Source: Maribellus sp. YY47
GTDB lineage: Bacteria > Bacteroidota > Bacteroidia > Bacteroidales > Prolixibacteraceae
Direction: 5' to 3'
DNA: 64,000 nucleotides
NCBI RefSeq assembly: GCF_023111095.1
Contig: NZ_JALGYW010000016.1
Location: 1-64,000 of the forward strand
The translations under genes were made by a program, and so were the position numbers. Below the pieces are notes generated by a model that did not search any database, had not been told where the DNA came from, and was given only the letters and a program-made list of their open reading frames with translations. This document shows positions 33,596 to 42,776 of this stretch, piece after piece (position 1 is the first letter of the stretch; each line of letters starts with the position of its first letter).

Positions 33596-34678
33596 ATGAA
33601 AGATAGAACCGAGTATACCGAAATTAGAAACGCACCCGTTTCAAGCGGCGACAGCGGCCAGAACTCTTCCCTTAGGGGAGATTTCGAGGGGCTTCTTCAG
33701 CAAAAGATTAATCTTAAAACCAAACCGCTCGGATCACTCGGCCGGCTCGAAGAGCTTGCTTTCCAGACAGGTATGATTCAGCAAACGCTATCGCCGCGCA
33801 TTTATAATCCGTCAATGGTAGTTTTTGCCGCAGATCACGGCCTGGCCGATGAGGGAATCAGTCCGTACCCCAAGGACGTAACCTGGCAAATGGTGATGAA
33901 TTTCTGTGCAGGCGGTGCTGCCATCAATGTTTTTTGCAAGCAAAACGGTCTCGAACTGAAAGTTGTGGATGCTGGGGTGGATCATGATTTTCCCGCTGAT
34001 CTTCCTATTGTTTATGCAAAAATCCGGAAAGGCAGCCGAAACATGTACCGGGAACCTGCAATGACAATGGATGAATGCCGGGAAGCAATGAAGCTCGGTG
34101 CCGCAATGGTGGTGACAGAAGCAAAAACCGGCTGTAATACCATCGCTTTTGGTGAAATGGGAATCGGAAATACATCGGCTTCTTCACTGCTGATGCACAA
34201 ATTTACGGGTATTTCGGTGGAGGAATGTACGGGGCGTGGCGCCGGTCTGGACGATAAGCAGTTGGATAAAAAAGCATGTCTGTTAAAGGAAATAGCGGAT
34301 AAATACCGGGCAGAAACCCCTGAAGAAATACTGGCTGCTTTTGGCGGATTGGAAATTGCGGCGATGGTGGGTGCATTTTTGGAAGCTAAAAAGCAAAACA
34401 TGCTTATTTTAGTGGATGGTTTTATTGCTACTGTGGCTGCACTTACTGCTTCAAAAATGAATGCCGAGATGCTTCAGAATTGTATTTTTTGCCATCAATC
34501 GGATGAAAAAGGGCATAAACTGTTGCTGGATCATCTGAATGTAAAACCACTTGTAAATCTTGGTTTAAGATTGGGCGAAGGAACCGGTGCAGCTGTTGCT
34601 CTTCCGTTGGTTCGCTCGGCAGTTTCGTTCCTGAATGAAATGGCCAGTTTTGAGGATGCCGGAGTGAGTAACAAGTAG
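33596..34678 (+). CDS. cobT: Nicotinate-nucleotide-dimethylbenzimidazole phosphoribosyltransferase
   Basis: Makes alpha-ribazole phosphate from nicotinate mononucleotide and a lower-ligand base. Core motifs are KTKPLGSLGRLEELA, VFAADHGLADEGISPYP, MGIGNTSASS, GRGAGLDD and the C-terminal LRLGEGTGAAVALPL with the catalytic Glu. Of 360 residues, the first 38 or so before KINLKTKPLG are not typical of the family. They contain the product of a CTCTTCCC/GGGGAG repeat at 33664-33680. A start closer to the core would need a non-ATG codon, so the extension may really be translated. Confidence 0.93.
   Translation: MKDRTEYTEIRNAPVSSGDSGQNSSLRGDFEGLLQQKINLKTKPLGSLGRLEELAFQTGMIQQTLSPRIYNPSMVVFAADHGLADEGISPYPKDVTWQMVMNFCAGGAAINVFCKQNGLELKVVDAGVDHDFPADLPIVYAKIRKGSRNMYREPAMTMDECREAMKLGAAMVVTEAKTGCNTIAFGEMGIGNTSASSLLMHKFTGISVEECTGRGAGLDDKQLDKKACLLKEIADKYRAETPEEILAAFGGLEIAAMVGAFLEAKKQNMLILVDGFIATVAALTASKMNAEMLQNCIFCHQSDEKGHKLLLDHLNVKPLVNLGLRLGEGTGAAVALPLVRSAVSFLNEMASFEDAGVSNK
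33664..33680. repeat. Inverted repeat inside the cobT 5' coding region
   Basis: CTCTTCCC and GGGGAG arms around TTA encode SSLRG in the unusual N-terminal extension of CobT. It is probably the same dispersed repeat class as the cobU element 130 bp upstream. Confidence 0.45.
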
Positions 34679-35059
34679 TGTTCAGAGGCCAGAGTTCAAA
34701 GTTCAAAGTTTAGAGTTCAGAGTTCAGAGCAGTCGCAGTTTACAGGATGTCATCCTGAGCGGAGTCGAAGGATGGGGATGTATTGATTGAAGAATGATGA
34801 TTAACGATTTACGAGTGAAGAAGTATTGAGTGATCAGTTATAGTTTCAGTATTCAGTCTCAGAACTCAGTAAGGGAATTTAAATAGCGGATTAAAAATGA
34901 ACCGGCCATTGGCAAATAGCAGTAGGGAAACAGACAAATCTTCAGGAGTTTTAAACCATCTGCTGTGCCCTATGTGCCTGGTGTGGTTCAATAAAACTTC
35001 GTTCCTTCGAGTCTTTGTGTTCAGTTTTACAATTTAACAGTTTAACAATTTAGCGATTC
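34679..35059. other. Repeat-rich gap between cobT and cobS
   Basis: 381 bp without a gene. It begins with fragments of the 112-bp repeat family (AGAGTTCAAAGTTCAAAG, 34690-34728). It then holds a half copy of the TGAGCGGAGTCGAA element (34756-34769) and ends with ACAATTTAACAGTTTAAC and ACAATTTAGCGA, related to the repeat core. No exact promoter element for cobS is seen. Confidence 0.6.
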
Positions 35060-35821
35060 ATGATAAAAGAGTGGAAAATATTTTTGACAGCCGTGATGTT
35101 TTATTCGCGGGTTCCTGTGGGTAACATCGTTGGATGGAACGAGGAATTGCTAAACAAAGCCACGCGCTATTTTCCGCTGGTTGGTTGGATGGTGGGTGCC
35201 TTTGGGGCGTTGGTCTTTTGGGCCTCGTCGATGCTGCTTCCGGTATCGCTGGCAGTTTTGCTAAGCATGGTGGCCACGATTTTGTTTACAGGCGCTTTTC
35301 ACGAAGATGGCTTTGCCGATTTCTGCGATGGTTTTGGTGGCGGGTACACACCCGAGCGTATTCTCGAAATAATGAAAGACAGTCGCATCGGAACCTACGG
35401 CTCAATCGGATTAATTTCAATGTTGGGAATTAAATTTCTGGCCTTGTCGCACATCGATGTTATGCGAATTCCCTTCATCCTGATTGCCGGACATGCGGTG
35501 AGTCGCATTTTCCCTGTGCTGTTGATTTATTCCTCGGTTTACGCGCGTTTGGATGCCACCAGTAAAACCAAGCCTGTTGGAAAAGCCGATTCCGCTTTAT
35601 CGCTGCTGATAGCGGTAGTTTTTGGTGCAGTAGCTTTTGTTTTTCTGGGATGGAAAGAGATGGTTATAGTTTTGGCTGTTTTGTTATTGCTTACTTTCTT
35701 CTTCCGAAATTACATTACCCGAAAGCTGGGAGGATACACCGGCGATGTGCTGGGGGCACTTCAACAACTCTGTGAGGTGTGTTTTTATCTGGTTGTTTTA
35801 GCCATCCAATATTACCAATGA
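35060..35821 (+). CDS. cobS: Adenosylcobinamide-GDP ribazoletransferase (cobalamin synthase)
   Basis: Joins AdoCbi-GDP with alpha-ribazole (phosphate) in the inner membrane, completing the nucleotide loop. The 253-residue polytopic protein has the metal-binding HEDGFADFCDGFGGG motif (about 95-109), KDSRIGTYGSIGL and GYTGDVLGALQQL. It has about six hydrophobic segments. It heads an overlapping run cobS-cobC-cobQ-cbiB; cobC begins at an ATGA overlap with the cobS stop. Confidence 0.94.
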   Translation: MIKEWKIFLTAVMFYSRVPVGNIVGWNEELLNKATRYFPLVGWMVGAFGALVFWASSMLLPVSLAVLLSMVATILFTGAFHEDGFADFCDGFGGGYTPERILEIMKDSRIGTYGSIGLISMLGIKFLALSHIDVMRIPFILIAGHAVSRIFPVLLIYSSVYARLDATSKTKPVGKADSALSLLIAVVFGAVAFVFLGWKEMVIVLAVLLLLTFFFRNYITRKLGGYTGDVLGALQQLCEVCFYLVVLAIQYYQ

Positions 35822-36372
35822 AACTTTACGCAATCCGTCATACCAGTGTAGCCGTTAAACCCGGAATTTGCTACGGGCAAAGCGATGTGGATGTAGCTGA
35901 ATCATTTCATGAGGAAAGAAAAGCTGTGAAACTGGAGCTGTCCGGACTTCAGTTTGACAAGATTTTTAGCAGCCCATTGCAACGTTGCAGAAAGCTGGCG
36001 GAACATCTTTTCCCAAATCAGCCTATCCTTTTTGACAATCGTCTTAAAGAACTAAATTTTGGAGATTGGGAACTAAAAAGCTGGGACGAAATTTACCATT
36101 CGCCGGAAGGGAAGAACTGGATGGACGATTATCAGAACTTATCTACGTTGAACGGTGAATCGTATCCGCAGATGCTTGGGCGTATTGCCGAATGGCTAAA
36201 TGAATTGAAAGTAACAGAAATGGACAAGTCAGTAGTTGTTATTCATGCAGGAGTTATCCGCATCCTAAAACATTTAATTGAAGGACAGCCGATGGATGAC
36301 TTGTTTGCTTTGTTTAAACCGCCGTATGGGAGTGTTACAATTTTTGATCTGAAAGAAATCAATGGCAAATAA
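35818..36372 (+). CDS. cobC: Alpha-ribazole phosphatase, histidine phosphatase superfamily
   Basis: A 184-residue phosphoglycerate-mutase-fold protein. The catalytic motif is RHTSV (in place of the usual RHG), followed by GICYGQSDVD, FSSPLQRC, LKELNFGDWE and the second His in VVIHAGVIR. It removes phosphate from alpha-ribazole phosphate or cobalamin phosphate. The start at 35818 overlaps the cobS stop by four bases; an open extension to 35779 lies inside cobS and is not used. Overlap of 11 bp with cobQ supports co-translation. Confidence 0.88.
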   Translation: MKLYAIRHTSVAVKPGICYGQSDVDVAESFHEERKAVKLELSGLQFDKIFSSPLQRCRKLAEHLFPNQPILFDNRLKELNFGDWELKSWDEIYHSPEGKNWMDDYQNLSTLNGESYPQMLGRIAEWLNELKVTEMDKSVVVIHAGVIRILKHLIEGQPMDDLFALFKPPYGSVTIFDLKEINGK

Positions 36373-37837
36373 AAAGCAATTCCGCCCGATTATGTTTGTG
36401 GGCACAGGTTCCGATGTGGGAAAAAGTGTAATTAACGCTGGTTTTTGTCGCATTTTTAAACAGGATGGATTAACTCCTGCTCCATTTAAGGCGCAAAACA
36501 TGTCGCTGAATAGTTTCCCGACCCCCGATGGTTTGGAAATTGGCCGGGCTCAGGCAGTTCAGGCAGAAGCCTGCGGAATTCCCTGTCGCGTGGAAATGAA
36601 TCCGATCCTTTTGAAACCAACCGGATACATGGATTCGCAGATTGTTTTGCATGGAAAACCTTGGGCGAACAAATCGGCAAAAGCCTATTTTAACGAAACA
36701 GACCGCGACTTTTTGTTTAATGAGGCAATGAAAGCTTTTTCGAAACTGGAAGCTGAGTTTAATCCGATTGTGGTGGAAGGAGCCGGTAGTATTTCCGAGG
36801 TAAACCTGTGGAAAAAAGACATCACCAACATGCGCGTGGCGGTAGAGAAGAATGCTGCTACATATTTGATTGCCGACATTGATAAAGGCGGTGTTTTTGG
36901 CAGTGTTTATGGTACCATTTTGCTGCTTCCTGAGAATGAACGAAAACTGATTAAAGGCATTATAATCAATAAATTCAGGGGCGATATTTCGCTGTTTGAA
37001 GATGGTGCGCGAAAGCTGGAAGAGTTGTGCGGTGTGTCGGTTGTCGGTATTATTCCGCACTTTCGCGATATTTACATCGACGATGAGGATTCTGTTGTGA
37101 TTGATAAAAAGCGCTTTTCTTCGGTCGATGGAAAAATCAACATTGCGGTTGTCTTGCTAAAACACATGTCGAATTTCACCGACTTTAATCTGCTGGAACA
37201 AATTCCGGAGGTTAATCTTTTTTACGCTGCGACACCAGAAGATTTACACCAGTCGGATATTATCATTTTGCCGGGTTCAAAAAATACGATTTCCGATCTT
37301 TTGTTTTTGCAGCGGCAAGGAATGGCGACTGCCATTAAAAAAGCGCATCAACAGGGAAAGGCAGTTTACGGAATCTGCGGCGGTTTTCAAATGATGGGGA
37401 AGTGGGTGCGCGATCCCTTTCAGGTGGAAGGCGCTGTTGAAGCTGTTCCCGGGTTGGGGATTTTGCCGGTGGAAACAACCATTACAAATGAAAAAGTGAC
37501 GGAACAATGTTCTTTCACCTTTCAGAGCGAATTAAAAGGAAGCGGCTATGAAATTCATATGGGAGAAACAGTGGCTGAAAAGAATAGTCCGCTTTGTGTT
37601 ATTCACGGAAAAAAGAAGGACGGTTATTATTTGAACGACCTTACCTGGGGCACTTACATTCATGGGATTTTCGACAACAGTGAAATTATCAGCGCAATAC
37701 TGGCGGCTGTTGGAAAAAAGGTGACTGCCGGATTTGATTTTAAAAGCTTTAAAGAAGAACAATACGATAAACTGGCTGCTTTGATCCGCGAAAATGTGGA
37801 CATGGAATACATTTATAAAAGCATTCAACTTGACTGA
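36362..37837 (+). CDS. cobQ: Cobyric acid synthase
   Basis: Amidates four side chains (b, d, e and g) of adenosylcobyrinic acid a,c-diamide using glutamine and ATP. The 491-residue protein has an N-terminal synthetase domain (MFVGTGSDVGKSVINAGFC, QNMSLNSFPT, EGAGSISE, IADIDKGGVFGS). A class I glutamine amidotransferase domain follows with the nucleophile Cys in YGICGGFQMMG and the His in YIHGIFDN. Its presence shows capacity beyond simple cobinamide salvage. Confidence 0.95.
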   Translation: MANKKQFRPIMFVGTGSDVGKSVINAGFCRIFKQDGLTPAPFKAQNMSLNSFPTPDGLEIGRAQAVQAEACGIPCRVEMNPILLKPTGYMDSQIVLHGKPWANKSAKAYFNETDRDFLFNEAMKAFSKLEAEFNPIVVEGAGSISEVNLWKKDITNMRVAVEKNAATYLIADIDKGGVFGSVYGTILLLPENERKLIKGIIINKFRGDISLFEDGARKLEELCGVSVVGIIPHFRDIYIDDEDSVVIDKKRFSSVDGKINIAVVLLKHMSNFTDFNLLEQIPEVNLFYAATPEDLHQSDIIILPGSKNTISDLLFLQRQGMATAIKKAHQQGKAVYGICGGFQMMGKWVRDPFQVEGAVEAVPGLGILPVETTITNEKVTEQCSFTFQSELKGSGYEIHMGETVAEKNSPLCVIHGKKKDGYYLNDLTWGTYIHGIFDNSEIISAILAAVGKKVTAGFDFKSFKEEQYDKLAALIRENVDMEYIYKSIQLD

Positions 37838-38774
37838 CTATCCTGATATAATTTATCCTTTATTGGCAGGTTTTTTACTCGATCTGCTGATTGGCGATCC
37901 GCACTGGCTGCCGCACCCCATTCGTTGGTTTGGGTGGCTGATCTCCAAAGGCGAAACGCTGCTGAATAAAGGCGACAGAAGAAGATGGAAAGGCGCTTTT
38001 TTAACGATTGCATTGGTACTCTTTGTATTTTTTGTGCTTTGGTTTGGACTGATGTTACTACCAGAAAAATCAATCGTTTTTTATGTAATTGCTTCGATTC
38101 TTGTTTTTTTCGGACTGGCTAATCGTTCCCTTATTTACGAATCATTGCTGGTAATTCGCAGGTTGAAACAGGAAGGTATCGAAGCCGGCCGAAAACAGTT
38201 GAGTAGGATTGTTGGGCGTGACACTTCGAATCTCAACGAACAGCAAATCAGAACGGCAGTACTCGAAACGCTGGCAGAGAATCTAAGCGACGGAGTGATT
38301 GCACCGCTTTTTTATTTTGCCATTGGCGGCGTTCCCGGCATGTTTGCCTACAAAATGGTCAACACGCTCGATTCGATGATAGGTTATAAAAACGACCGGT
38401 ACCGCGAATTTGGCTTTTTTGCTGCCCGCCTCGACGATGTGCTGAATTTTATTCCGGCCCGTTTAACTGCTTTTTTGATGGTGTTGGTAACTCTTCGCAG
38501 GAGAGGATTCTCATACCTTTTCAAGTTTGGAAACCAACACAGCAGTCCCAATGCAGGTTACCCGGAAGCTGCTTTGTCAGGAATTTTAAATTGCCGTTTT
38601 GGTGGCCCCAACATTTATCACGGAAAACTGGTGAAGAAGCCCTTTATTGGCTTAAATTTCAGAATTTTGAGTGACAGTGATGTGTACAAAAGTTGCGGAA
38701 TCAATATGGCAGTAGCCTTACTATCCGTTTTTTTGATTTGTGTATTTTTTATGTATAATTTCAGGATACTCTGA
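37794..38774 (+). CDS. cbiB: Adenosylcobinamide-phosphate synthase
   Basis: Attaches aminopropanol (phosphate) to cobyric acid in the membrane. The 326-residue protein shows AGFLLDLLIGDPHWLPHPIRWFG, the central NLSDGVIAPLFYFAIGGVPG, KMVNTLDSMIGYKN and a C-terminal NAGYPEAALSGIL. About four to five membrane segments are visible. The ATG at 37794 gives a 44-bp overlap with cobQ; a TTG at 37830 (LTDYPDI) would reduce it to eight bases and match the family start better, so the start is uncertain. It is also called CobD in some organisms. Confidence 0.92.
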   Translation: MWTWNTFIKAFNLTDYPDIIYPLLAGFLLDLLIGDPHWLPHPIRWFGWLISKGETLLNKGDRRRWKGAFLTIALVLFVFFVLWFGLMLLPEKSIVFYVIASILVFFGLANRSLIYESLLVIRRLKQEGIEAGRKQLSRIVGRDTSNLNEQQIRTAVLETLAENLSDGVIAPLFYFAIGGVPGMFAYKMVNTLDSMIGYKNDRYREFGFFAARLDDVLNFIPARLTAFLMVLVTLRRRGFSYLFKFGNQHSSPNAGYPEAALSGILNCRFGGPNIYHGKLVKKPFIGLNFRILSDSDVYKSCGINMAVALLSVFLICVFFMYNFRIL

Positions 38775-38838
38775 ATTTCTGTATATCTTTCACCTCTCGA
38801 TTCAATCTGACCGTTGATTCCGAAAAGAAAGAATCTCT

Positions 38839-40077
38839 ATGAATGCATACCTTTTTATAATAGGCCTTTGTGTCGTAATTATCATTTCGTTTTTTACCAA
38901 CATCCTGGCAAAACGCACCAACATCCCGAGTGTACTGGTGCTTATTGTAATGGGAATCGGAATTAATCAGCTTTTACTTTCGCTGAATATTGTACCTGGT
39001 TTCTTTAGCTCGCTTGAAATTCTGGGAATCGTTGGTTTGATCATGATTGTACTTGAAGCGGCGCTCGATCTGGAGTTAACCCGCGAAAACTGGCCCATTA
39101 TCTGGAAATCGTTTACCATTGCCGCTTTATCCTTAGTATTCACCTCTTTCACCCTCGCTTTTTTATTGAGGTTCTATATGCCCGAAATGAGTTTTATGAG
39201 GGTGTTGGTGTATGCTTTGCCGCTTTCCATTATGAGTAGCGCCATTATCATTCCGAGTGTTGGTAACCTGGTAAAATACAAAAAGGAGTTTCTGATTTAC
39301 GAAGGCACTTTTTCTGATATCCTGGGGATTATGTTTTTCTACATGATGGTGGAGAATGCTGACGTGGAAGGAATGCGCCAGCTTAGTTTTGTGGTAGTCG
39401 GGAATATTTTGCTGACCCTTTCTGTTTCAGTGGTGTTAAGTTATGTGTTGTTGTACATTATTCAGAATATTAGGGGAGAAGCCAAATTTTTCCTGTTTCT
39501 GGCCGTGCTGATTATGCTTTATTCGGTGGGGAAACTGTTTCACCTGTCGTCGCTGTTGATTATTTTAATGTTTGGCTTATTGCTTCGGAATCATAAACAT
39601 TTATTGTTCTGGAAATTAGAAGAATGGCTGAAAGACGACCGGATTGAACGTTTGTACGATCAATTTAAAATGATTACCATCGAGACTTCTTTTGTGGTAC
39701 GAACATTTTTCTTTGTGGTTTTTGGAATGACCCTTCCTTTATCTTCGCTTCTGAGTTGGCGGGTTTGGCTGATTAGCGCCGTATTTTTGCTGGTTACCTA
39801 CGCCCTGCGTTTTCTGTTGTTTACAGTCATCGAAAAGAAAGATATACTTCCACAGGTGTTGATCTCGCCGCGTGGTTTAATCTCCATATTGTTGTTTTTT
39901 GCCATACCTGATTCGCTAAAAATCGAAGGTTTTGAAAACGGCATCCTTTTCCTTGTGATTATTGCCACCAGTATTATCATGGCATCGGCATTAATTGCCT
40001 ATCGTAAAAAAGAAACCACAATAGTTGATCAAGGTTTAGCACCAATGGGTGGAGAGATGATGGAGGTAGAAGAATAA
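38839..40077 (+). CDS. Cation:proton antiporter (CPA family)
   Basis: A 412-residue membrane protein with about 11 hydrophobic helices. It has the conserved NIPSVLVLIVMGIGI segment in helix 2 and ALPLSIMSSAIIIPSVGNL with FSDILGIMFFYM in the ion-pathway helices. It belongs to the Na+/H+ or K+/H+ exchanger superfamily but lacks C-terminal TrkA domains. The ion is not predictable from sequence. It is a single gene ending at a bidirectional terminator; TATATCTTTCACC about 60 bp upstream is one base off the -7 consensus. Confidence 0.85.
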   Translation: MNAYLFIIGLCVVIIISFFTNILAKRTNIPSVLVLIVMGIGINQLLLSLNIVPGFFSSLEILGIVGLIMIVLEAALDLELTRENWPIIWKSFTIAALSLVFTSFTLAFLLRFYMPEMSFMRVLVYALPLSIMSSAIIIPSVGNLVKYKKEFLIYEGTFSDILGIMFFYMMVENADVEGMRQLSFVVVGNILLTLSVSVVLSYVLLYIIQNIRGEAKFFLFLAVLIMLYSVGKLFHLSSLLIILMFGLLLRNHKHLLFWKLEEWLKDDRIERLYDQFKMITIETSFVVRTFFFVVFGMTLPLSSLLSWRVWLISAVFLLVTYALRFLLFTVIEKKDILPQVLISPRGLISILLFFAIPDSLKIEGFENGILFLVIIATSIIMASALIAYRKKETTIVDQGLAPMGGEMMEVEE

Positions 40078-40094
40078 TCAGAATAAAGGGCATT

Positions 40095-40126
40095 AAAAAA
40101 GGTTGCCTTGACTGACAACCTTTTTT
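40095..40126. terminator. Bidirectional terminator between the antiporter and rpoD
   Basis: AAAAAAGGTTG (40095-40105) pairs perfectly with CAACCTTTTTT (40116-40126) around a 10-base loop. It serves both convergent genes. Confidence 0.88.
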
Positions 40127-40134
40127 CAAAATTT

Positions 40135-40995
40135 TTATCCCAGATATGTTTTTAGTAATTTGCTTCGCGATGTATGTCTTAATCGTCTGATAGCTTTTTC
40201 TTTTATCTGTCGAACCCTTTCCCGGGTTAATCCAAATCGTTCACCGATCTCTTCTAATGTCATTTCCTGGCACCCTATGCCAAAAAACAGTCTGATGATG
40301 TCGCTTTCACGTTCGGTCAATGTCGCTAACGCGCGATGAATCTCCTTTGACAATGATTCCATGATAAGGCTGCGGTCGGCATTGGGCGAGTCGTTGTTTA
40401 CCAACACGTCGAGCAGACTGTTGTCTTCACCGTCAACAAACGGTGCGTCTACAGATACATGACGTCCGGAAACCCGCAAAGTGTCAGCCACCTTGTCGGC
40501 AGGGAGTTCCAGTGAATCGGCCAATTCTTCAGGCGATGGTTTGCGCTCGTGTTCTTGCTCAAATTTCGAAAATGCTTTGTTGATTTTGTTCAACGAACCT
40601 ACCTGGTTCAATGGCAAACGAACGATACGCGATTGTTCAGCAAGAGCTTGAAGAATCGACTGGCGGATCCACCATACTGCGTAAGAAATAAACTTAAAAC
40701 CGCGGGTTTCATCGAATTTTTCAGCTGCTTTAATCAAGCCGAGGTTTCCTTCGTTAATAAGGTCCGGTAAGCTAAGTCCCTGATTTTGGTACTGTTTTGC
40801 TACCGAAACCACGAAGCGAAGGTTCGCCCTGGTTAATTTTTCCAAAGCAGCCTGATCTCCTTTTTTAATCCGCTGTGCTAACTCTACTTCTTCTTCGACA
40901 GTAATTAGTTCTTCCTTACCAATTTCCTGCAAATACTTATCTAAAGAGGCACTCTCACGGTTAGTGATTGACTTTGTGATCTTTAGCTGTCTCAT
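40135..40995 (-). CDS. rpoD: Primary sigma factor RpoD (Bacteroidota type)
   Basis: A 286-residue sigma-70 protein without region 1.1. Region 1.2 begins [20 protein letters not shown], region 2 has [39 protein letters not shown] and [14 protein letters not shown]. Region 3 holds [12 protein letters not shown], and region 4 ends with the helix-turn-helix [21 protein letters not shown]. This short form is the housekeeping sigma factor of Bacteroidota, which recognises TTTG/TAnnTTTG promoters, and its own promoter at 41017-41047 fits that consensus. Confidence 0.95.
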   Translation of the reverse strand: MRQLKITKSITNRESASLDKYLQEIGKEELITVEEEVELAQRIKKGDQAALEKLTRANLRFVVSVAKQYQNQGLSLPDLINEGNLGLIKAAEKFDETRGFKFISYAVWWIRQSILQALAEQSRIVRLPLNQVGSLNKINKAFSKFEQEHERKPSPEELADSLELPADKVADTLRVSGRHVSVDAPFVDGEDNSLLDVLVNNDSPNADRSLIMESLSKEIHRALATLTERESDIIRLFFGIGCQEMTLEEIGERFGLTRERVRQIKEKAIRRLRHTSRSKLLKTYLG

Positions 40996-41016
40996 ATAAT
41001 TTTCTTAAAAATCGTG

Positions 41017-41047
41017 CAAATATAGAACATAAATTATTACCGGTCAA
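41017..41047 (-). promoter_or_regulatory. rpoD promoter
   Basis: On the minus strand TTGA (41044-41047), a 19-bp spacer and TATATTTG (41017-41024) match the Bacteroidota -33/-7 layout. The -7 element is 21 bp before the rpoD start, giving a very short leader. This is the best full promoter match in the window. Confidence 0.75.
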
Positions 41048-41099
41048 GGAGAAACAAACGATCTATTTGTTGTTAATACAAAGTTAAAGATTGATGCTT

Positions 41100-42539
41100 C
41101 TATTTTCCAACTCCAAATACAAAATAAGCTGGTTCTCCACTAGGATACACTCCTTCAACTAAAATTCCTCCTCTCGCGTTTCCTATCTCTCTCTTAAAAT
41201 CATTGACTTCATAAATCGGTTTTTTGTTCACGCTGGTAATCACAAATCCTTTTTCAAGTCCGGCATCTTTCAGCTTTCCTTTATCCAGCTTTGAAATCAT
41301 GATTCCGTGGTCAATATCCAATTTATTCTTCAATTCGTTATCTACTGCGACAAACTCAGCACCCAATACACTTGCGTTATCTCTTACTATTTGCGTGTCG
41401 CCATGTCTGTTACGCAAAGTAACTGTAAATTGTTTCTTTTCATTGTTACGCAGGACGTCAACTTTTACATCATCCCCGGGACGGTACTGGCTTATTTTTT
41501 CCTGCAACTCGGCCGATGTCTTTACTTTTTCTCCGCCAACGCCAATAATTACATCATCAGCCTTAATTCCGGCTTCTTTTGCAGCACCGTTTTCGGTAAC
41601 AGCTCCTACATAGACTCCTTCAACACGTTCAAGGTTTAATTTGTTCGCGATTTCTGCATTTACATCACCAATATTTACTCCAAGCAATGCTCTTTGTACT
41701 TCACCATACTTCTTCAAATCTTCAACAACCTTTTTTACGATGGTTACCGGTATGGCAAATGAATATCCTGTATATGAGCCTGTTCTGGATGCAATCGCTG
41801 CGTTTATTCCTACCAGATTTCCCTGTTGATTTACCAAAGCGCCTCCGCTGTTTCCAGGGTTCACCGCCGCATCGGTTTGGATAAAAGATTCGATGGAATA
41901 AGTGTCTTCGTTGATTCCCAGGTTACGGGCACGTGCGCTTACGATTCCGGCAGTAACTGTCGAAGTAAGGTTAAACGGATTCCCAACGGCAAGCACCCAT
42001 TCGCCTAATTGCAGGTTTTCCGAATTTCCGTAGGTGAGGAAGGGCAGATCTTTAGCATCAATTTTTAATAAAGCAAGGTCGGTTGAAGGATCGGCCCCCA
42101 CAAGGCGAGCTTCAAATTCACGCTTGTCGTTCAGGATAACTTTTATTTTCTGCGCATCTTGAATAACATGATTATTGGTAACGATAAATCCGTCTTCAGT
42201 TAGAATTACTCCCGATCCAAAACCTTGCTGAACTTGTGGTTCGCTTCTTCTGAAACCAAAAAACTCGTCGATAAACGGATTACCGCTCGACCACTGTCCG
42301 GTACGAACGGATTGAGTAGCGATGTGTACAACGGTGTGGATGGATTTTTCTGCTGCGAACGTCAAATCGGGTAGTGTCTGTTCACTGTTGGCCGGTAAAC
42401 TGGCATATCTGATGGCTGGTTCTTCTTTTACTGTTACAACTTGTGGTTCATTGAAGAAGGTGCTGTAAGCCCAAACTGCAACAAATGCACCCGCAATCAC
42501 AAGTAAAAATGTGAATGATATTCTTCCAAACTTCTTCAT
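41100..42539 (-). CDS. htrA: Periplasmic serine protease, DegP/HtrA (Do) family
   Basis: A 479-residue exported protease-chaperone: N-terminal signal anchor (MKKFGRISFTFLLVIAGAF), trypsin-like domain (about 75-260) with His in VTNNHVIQDA, Asp in STDLALLKID and Ser in NPGNSGGAL. A first PDZ domain (about 270-360, LLGVNIGDVNAEIA) and a shorter second PDZ (about 385-475) follow. It degrades or refolds misfolded envelope proteins. The start at 42539 is chosen over an upstream in-frame ATG because it begins the signal sequence. It has its own -7 promoter element. Confidence 0.94.
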   Translation of the reverse strand: MKKFGRISFTFLLVIAGAFVAVWAYSTFFNEPQVVTVKEEPAIRYASLPANSEQTLPDLTFAAEKSIHTVVHIATQSVRTGQWSSGNPFIDEFFGFRRSEPQVQQGFGSGVILTEDGFIVTNNHVIQDAQKIKVILNDKREFEARLVGADPSTDLALLKIDAKDLPFLTYGNSENLQLGEWVLAVGNPFNLTSTVTAGIVSARARNLGINEDTYSIESFIQTDAAVNPGNSGGALVNQQGNLVGINAAIASRTGSYTGYSFAIPVTIVKKVVEDLKKYGEVQRALLGVNIGDVNAEIANKLNLERVEGVYVGAVTENGAAKEAGIKADDVIIGVGGEKVKTSAELQEKISQYRPGDDVKVDVLRNNEKKQFTVTLRNRHGDTQIVRDNASVLGAEFVAVDNELKNKLDIDHGIMISKLDKGKLKDAGLEKGFVITSVNKKPIYEVNDFKREIGNARGGILVEGVYPSGEPAYFVFGVGK

Positions 42540-42582
42540 GATAGTAAAATTTAATTCATTAAACAATTGCATTCCATGCGAT

Positions 42583-42590
42583 CAAATTTA
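42583..42590 (-). promoter_or_regulatory. Bacteroidota -7 element of htrA
   Basis: TAAATTTG matches TAnnTTTG exactly, 44 bp before the htrA start. No clear -33 element; the preceding TGGCAG is discussed under rejected observations. Confidence 0.5.
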
Positions 42591-42776
42591 CTGCCAGTTT
42601 GTCGTGATGACACCAGGCTTCGATTGTATTTTGCATAATTTAACAACACAACCCCAACATTGTTAAAAATATACAACCGAATTTCGAGTTGGATGAAATA
42701 TTGTCAGGTTTCAGGCATTGTTGGCTTTTAACCTTATCTGACAAGACTTTGCTTTAAGAATTACAGTTTTGTTTGA

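Noticed and set aside
42583-42600. Sigma-54 promoter before htrA (TGGCAG, five bases, TTGA)
   Set aside because: It overlaps an exact TAnnTTTG element, the TTGC part is imperfect, and no sigma-54 activator site is visible. Treated as chance.
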